A stretch of 58,718 bases of DNA, from NCBI GenBank assembly GCA_018828585.1, contig JAHJVW010000084.1, positions 1 through 58,718 on the forward strand. The letters run 5' to 3'. Numbering within the stretch: position 1 is the first letter of the stretch; every line of letters begins with the position of its first letter. Below are positions 56,301 to 58,718 of this stretch, piece by piece. Origin of the DNA: Bacteroidota bacterium (lineage in GTDB: Bacteria > Bacteroidota > Bacteroidia > Sphingobacteriales > Sphingobacteriaceae). Under the pieces are notes generated by a model. It saw nothing but the letters and a program-made list of their open reading frames with translations, made no database searches and had not been told where the DNA came from. The position numbers and the translations under genes were made by a program.

Positions 56301-57689
56301 GCCTTTGCTCAGGAAGATTCTTCTACAACAAAAAAATATGGTGGAACAGGTTTGGGTCTTACCATTTCCAATAAACTACTTATGATGATGAATAGTAAAC
56401 TCCAGTTGGAAAGCACTTTAGGAGTAGGCAGTTACTTCTATTTTGATGTCATCTTTAAAACGGAGACAGGGGAAGAAACCATCTGGGAAAACATCGCTGA
56501 AATAAGCAAAGTATTAGTAGTGGATGATAATGAAAATAACAGAAAAATCATCACACAAATGCTAGAATTACATGGAATTAAAACTGTGGAAGCAAAAAGT
56601 GGTTTTGAAGCTTTGCAGTTGTTGGCAGAAGCCGAACAATTTGATGTAATTTTTATGGATTATCATATGCCTTTTATGGATGGGCTGGAAACCGTAAAGA
56701 AAATTAGAGAAAGCTTTTATCCTAGCCATGATGAGCAGCCCATCATTCTATTTCATAGCTCTTCGGATGATGCTGGGATATTTAGAAAATGCAAGGAATT
56801 GCAAATCTGTCAACGTTTGGTGAAACCTCTAAAAACACCAGATATTTATCATGCTTTATCACATTTGAACCTAAAGGAGGAGAATTCAGATGACAATCAG
56901 ACACTTCCTTCAATCCATCAACTTGAAGACGCCTTCAAAATCATGATTGTAGAAGACAATGAGGTAAACATGCTTCTTGCCAAAACAATTTTGAAAAGAA
57001 CATTACCTGAATCTGAAATTACTGAAGCAAAAGATGGAATAGAATGCCTAGAAAATTTTAAAAATGGACCATTTGACTTAATTTTTATGGATGTTCAAAT
57101 GCCTAAAATGAATGGTTATGAAACCACTCAGAAATGGAGACTATTGGAAAGTACTGTGCATGTACCCATTATTGCTCTAACAGCTGGAAATGTAAAAGGA
57201 GAAAGAGAAAAGTGTATGGAGGCAGGCATGGATGATTTTATTGTAAAGCCCATTGTAGAGGAAACTATATTTAAAATGTTAGAAATATGGTTAAATAAAG
57301 ATAAAGAGCACAAACAGCCTATACTAAAGCCAGACACATCCACTTTAAAGAATAAAGATGAAAATATGCTTGAGCATTTTAATAGCCAAAACTTAAAAAT
57401 GTATTATGAGGACGACGATGAAATTCTAAATGAGATAAAAAGCGTCATTGTCACACAATTAAAAGTATCTCTGGAAAAGCTTAAATCATTGATTCAGGAA
57501 AGGGACTTGGAAGGATTACATCGTTTGGGACATAAAATACAAGGTACAGCCTCTACTGCTGGCTTGTCAATCCTCACAAAAATGGCTAAGGAATTAGAAG
57601 AAATAGAAATTTTTAATGCTTTAGAAATGGAAAAAGTCTATGCTGAATTTGAATCAGAGATAGAATTGCTTTTTAAATTAATGACCTAG
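53340..57689 (+). CDS. Hybrid sensor histidine kinase, five PAS, two receivers, Hpt
   Basis: 1449 aa from the ATG at 53340; a TTG start at 53304 is possible. Domain order: GAF-like N-terminus (~20-155), PAS units near 165, 285, 420, 540 and 680, HisKA with His in MSHEIRTPLNG (~824), HATPase with GTGLGLTISN (~1003), receiver 1 (VLVVDDN; IFMDYHMP), receiver 2 (IMIVEDN; IFMDVQMP), and Hpt His in LHRLGHKIQGTAS (~1390). No membrane helix, so it senses inside the cell. It could phosphorylate the orphan receiver at 45864. Divergent from the YaiO gene. Confidence 0.93.
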   Translation: MKKKAIKQAATTTPIQQAQLGYVNTLKTDFERIAIHIATCCEMPIVQICLADGSTFGLNLKKDTAISNFQQSLLYQQTISQDAVLELHNLLSDARFKNEKIMESGLQYYIGMALKNPDEKIIGIFYMMDYKEKKLSKIQLETFKFSVTEIVATLEKDQYVKVGKEYEKLFQLSKDLICIAGTDGYFKRLNPAFEALLGWSINDLSKTSFFEFVHPDDLTSTQEEIQRLATGETTVNFTHRFKAKTGNYKMLQWTASPETTTGNLFAIARDITHENEKTRVLSVNENRLKTFFESSQGLMCTHDLNGKILSVNDAGAKILGYDKDELLQLSLFDIIPASRQSYMQEYLKELKNKKKLKGKMITLTKQGLQRIWLFNNVLAENLSEEPYVIGNAVDITEQHSLEKELKEMKSMLEQTGKVARVGGWEFDLLKQKINWTPVTKEIHGVEPDFEPDLATGINFYKEGESRDKITHAINEAIEDGKSWDLELQITNKQGKDLWVRALGHAEFKNKQCVKLFGTFQDIDEHKKVEIEFNKSKKLLDDVLEAASGISIIATDVEGTITVFNRGAELLLGYAAQEMIGKHNPSIIHELGEIEHRSKELSAELGEKIEGFKVFSTLAEKKGEEEREWTYIKKDGSKLTVTLVITAIKSADHEVIGYLGVATDITRRKKIEHALITEKARLSAFVEHAPAAVAMLDKDMNYIAVSRKWIEDYQLTNKQVIGVSHYTIFPNLEEDRHLRHQHILNGAIERKEEDTFQQAGSDSVQYITWEMRPWYKYDGEIGGMMMFTQNITPIILQREELKVAKLQAEEANVAKSEFLANMSHEIRTPLNGVIGFTDLVLKTKLNEVQLQYLSIVNQSANALLNIINDILDFSKIEAGKLELDIEKSDLFEIGSQASDIINHQIQAKKLEMLLNVSPDCPRFIWADAIRLKQILINLLGNAAKFTEKGEIELKIEVLATDKDQITFRFGVRDTGVGIKQDKQEKIFEAFAQEDSSTTKKYGGTGLGLTISNKLLMMMNSKLQLESTLGVGSYFYFDVIFKTETGEETIWENIAEISKVLVVDDNENNRKIITQMLELHGIKTVEAKSGFEALQLLAEAEQFDVIFMDYHMPFMDGLETVKKIRESFYPSHDEQPIILFHSSSDDAGIFRKCKELQICQRLVKPLKTPDIYHALSHLNLKEENSDDNQTLPSIHQLEDAFKIMIVEDNEVNMLLAKTILKRTLPESEITEAKDGIECLENFKNGPFDLIFMDVQMPKMNGYETTQKWRLLESTVHVPIIALTAGNVKGEREKCMEAGMDDFIVKPIVEETIFKMLEIWLNKDKEHKQPILKPDTSTLKNKDENMLEHFNSQNLKMYYEDDDEILNEIKSVIVTQLKVSLEKLKSLIQERDLEGLHRLGHKIQGTASTAGLSILTKMAKELEEIEIFNALEMEKVYAEFESEIELLFKLMT

Positions 57690-58012
57690 ACACTGTTTAA
57701 AGCTTTGAATAAGAACAATTTCGTGATAATTACAGAATATGGAATAATCAAGAGAATATGGAATTTGTCAATTTTTAAAACCTTAATGTTTTTATAGATT
57801 TAAAAGAAAATAAGCGACAATATCAAACTTTTGCTCTTTTTTAAAAATTATAAACTGTAAAATGTGTTTTGAATATCGAATAAATGTTTATAGTTTTAGT
57901 TAAATTAAGAATAGCGTTATGTGTCCTGTTTTATAGGTGCCCTATTAGATGTCATTATTTATGATATTGATACATAAGACATTGATAATCATAGGTGGAT
58001 TGATAATGTAAA

Positions 58013-58028
58013 AATCCCTCTCTCCGCT
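58013..58028 (+). repeat. tRNA-end fragment, right border (inverted)
   Basis: aatccctctctccgct, the exact complement of 44615-44630. The rest of a tRNA is absent, and a hairpin with a T-run follows about 20 bp later (58048-58083), as after a real tRNA. Confidence 0.6.
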
Positions 58029-58047
58029 GAAAAGATTATCATAAGTC

Positions 58048-58083
58048 ATTAAAGCCTGCAAATCAAATGATTGTAGGCTTATT
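58048..58083 (+). terminator. Terminator-like hairpin
   Basis: aagcctgcaaatc pairs imperfectly with gattgtaggctt and is followed by a long T-run. It sits just after the tRNA-end fragment. Confidence 0.5.
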
Positions 58084-58136
58084 TTTTTTAAAAGAATGGT
58101 GAAACATTCAAATATTCGTATTATAATCGAATATAA

Positions 58137-58159
58137 ATCGAGAGTCATTGGCTCTCGAT
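58137..58159. repeat. Inverted repeat ATCGAGAG/CTCTCGAT
   Basis: An 8-bp perfect inverted repeat with a 7-nt spacer; a third CTCTCGATTA occurs at 58167. No T-run directly after it; purpose unknown. Confidence 0.4.
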
Positions 58160-58221
58160 TAAAAGACTCTCGATTAGGGTATTAAAAATTTGATTATTAA
58201 CCTGTTCAATCGTTACACATC

Positions 58222-58252
58222 TTGATTTTGGTTAGCTGCAAAAGTATTTTTG
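58222..58252 (+). promoter_or_regulatory. Bacteroidota-type promoter
   Basis: TTG (58222-58224), 20 bp, TATTTTTG (58245-58252), preceded by gcaaaag as often seen in strong promoters of this phylum. No protein gene follows before the terminator at 58331-58380. Confidence 0.5.
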
Positions 58253-58257
58253 TTTAA

Positions 58258-58380
58258 CACTAATTTTAAAATCATGAGTAATTTTATTCAATTATATTTC
58301 TTTCTAAAAACACCAAAGGCTTACATTTCTAGCCCATCACCAATTTATTTAAGGATAATATAATGGTGATAGGCTTTTTT
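58258..58380 (+). ncRNA. Candidate small RNA (or leader transcript)
   Basis: Starts about 6 bp after the TATTTTTG element and ends at the T-run of the hairpin agcccatcacc/ggtgataggct (58331-58376). About 120 nt. A 29-codon frame from the ATG at 58274 runs into the hairpin, so a short leader peptide is an alternative. No known RNA family recognised. Confidence 0.35.
58331..58380 (+). terminator. Terminator with T6 tail
   Basis: Eleven-base stem with one mismatch, a long loop, and T6 at the end. Confidence 0.5.
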
Positions 58381-58621
58381 GGTTGGTTTTAGAACGCTTC
58401 AGAAAGAAGAGCAGTACAAGGGTCTTGTTCATCATAATCGCTTTTAGATGAATAAAAATAACTTTTGGCGCCCTGAAAATCAAGATGTTTAAGCATTAAA
58501 CAACCTGAATTACAGTAATTTATAAGCTTTCTGGTGCCCCAGTTTTAAAATGGGTGCTGGGGCACCAATGGGCCACCAGAAATAGGTGATTATTTGGTTT
58601 TTTTGAGGTTTTCCTTTAAAC

Positions 58622-58656
58622 AAAAAATGCTGTAAATCAATGATTTACAGCATTTT
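58622..58656. terminator. Terminator downstream of the right-edge tRNA
   Basis: An inverted repeat with a stem of about 15 bp (tgctgtaaatca/tgatttacagca core) with A/T tracts on both sides, about 28 bp past the tRNA 3' end on the minus strand. Confidence 0.75.
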
Positions 58657-58683
58657 TGGTGTTTTTTTTTGATGTCTTATCGG

Positions 58684-58718
58684 CGGAGAGAGAGGGATTC
58701 GAACCCTCGGTACCGTTG
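58684..58718 (-). tRNA. Partial tRNA, probably tRNA-Ser (5' part outside window)
   Basis: Minus-strand 3' part: T-stem gaggg/ccctc around TTCGAAT, acceptor strand TCTCTCC and discriminator G, no encoded CCA. The extra bases before the T-stem (CAACGGTACC) suggest a long variable arm, as in tRNA-Ser. The anticodon is not in the window. Confidence 0.7.

Larger units (their letters stand above)
44615..58028. mobile_element. Second island or rearranged segment with EPS/signalling cargo
   Basis: Both ends carry the same 16 bp of a tRNA 3' end in inverted orientation (agcggagagagggatt at 44615-44630; its complement at 58013-58028). An integrase fragment is just inside the left end. The cargo is a polysaccharide and two-component cluster. 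Boundaries are inferred from these repeats alone. Confidence 0.45.
57690..58680. other. Right-end non-coding region
   Basis: About 1 kb without a supported protein gene. It contains a tRNA-end fragment (58013), hairpins at 58048-58083, 58137-58159, 58331-58380 and 58622-58656, and a promoter-like element at 58222-58252; these are listed separately. Confidence 0.6.

Noticed and set aside
57945-58148. Minus-strand open frame of 67 codons near the right end
   Set aside because: It crosses the tRNA fragment and the hairpin at 58048, and its sequence is Ile/Asn-rich as expected from AT-rich non-coding DNA.

Overview
The window looks like chromosomal DNA of a Bacteroidota bacterium, most likely a Sphingobacteriaceae-type organism (Pedobacter or Mucilaginibacter-like; the genus is a guess). 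The DNA is AT-rich. The tRNA-Pro promoter has the Bacteroidota form (TTTG, 19 bp, TAATTTTG). Many families are typical of the phylum: an RND pump fused to its TolC-like partner, HYC_CC_PP, DUF6660, DUF6122 and DUF5676 proteins, a YaiO barrel, and a tyrosine recombinase lacking the first catalytic Arg.

Region 1 (about 1-44,400) is a genomic island inserted at the 3' end of a tRNA-Pro(TGG) gene. A direct repeat of about 96 bp (1-96 and 44304-44399) marks the ends and contains the tRNA 3' end plus its terminator. Nearly all metal and metabolic genes are on the minus strand in tightly packed runs. From right to left these are: a divalent-metal export operon (DUF6660, CzcA-TolC fusion, CzcB, ZIP, P1B-4 ATPase; 33530-24549); a copper block (HYC_CC_PP, an HMA-AraC regulator, a secreted protein, SHOCT, Csp copper-storage protein, small membrane proteins, two-domain multicopper oxidase, outer-membrane protein; 23120-17161); a stress and metabolism block (USP, MFS, K+ channel, archaeal-type II GAPDH, GH130, GT4, two unknowns; 17140-9413); and a second copper and carbon block (HMA chaperone, SHOCT, HAD, acetate kinase, phosphoketolase, class I aldolase, CopB ATPase; 9082-487). 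The arrangement suggests that copper handling travels with an alternative sugar-to-ATP route. The metal-independent aldolase and the type II GAPDH duplicate glycolytic steps, and phosphoketolase with acetate kinase makes ATP without GAPDH.

The right part of the island (33748-44087) holds a restriction-like nuclease candidate, small secreted and membrane proteins, and a mobilisation module (HTH protein, candidate oriT, MobC, truncated relaxase, RadC-like JAB protein). It also carries a plus-strand cassette (secreted protein, ferric-reductase/ferredoxin oxidoreductase, porin), a YhcG-type nuclease and the integrase. The integrase and the nuclease are each interrupted by an in-frame TAA where lysine is expected, and the relaxase is cut short, so the island appears immobilised unless the stops are read through or are sequence errors.

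Region 2 (about 44,600-58,030) lies beyond the tRNA-Pro gene. It carries a fragment of another integrase and an exopolysaccharide/envelope signalling cluster: response regulator, HEAT-repeat membrane protein, GT2 polysaccharide synthase broken by a T8 homopolymer frameshift, LtaS-like phosphotransferase/sulfatase, an unknown membrane-anchored protein, a TPR-YaiO barrel, and a hybrid histidine kinase with five PAS and two receiver domains plus Hpt. A 16-bp piece of a tRNA 3' end occurs in inverted orientation at both borders (44615 and 58013), and a tRNA-Ser-like gene runs off the right edge. The last kilobase has no protein gene but several hairpins and one promoter-terminator pair that could make a small RNA.
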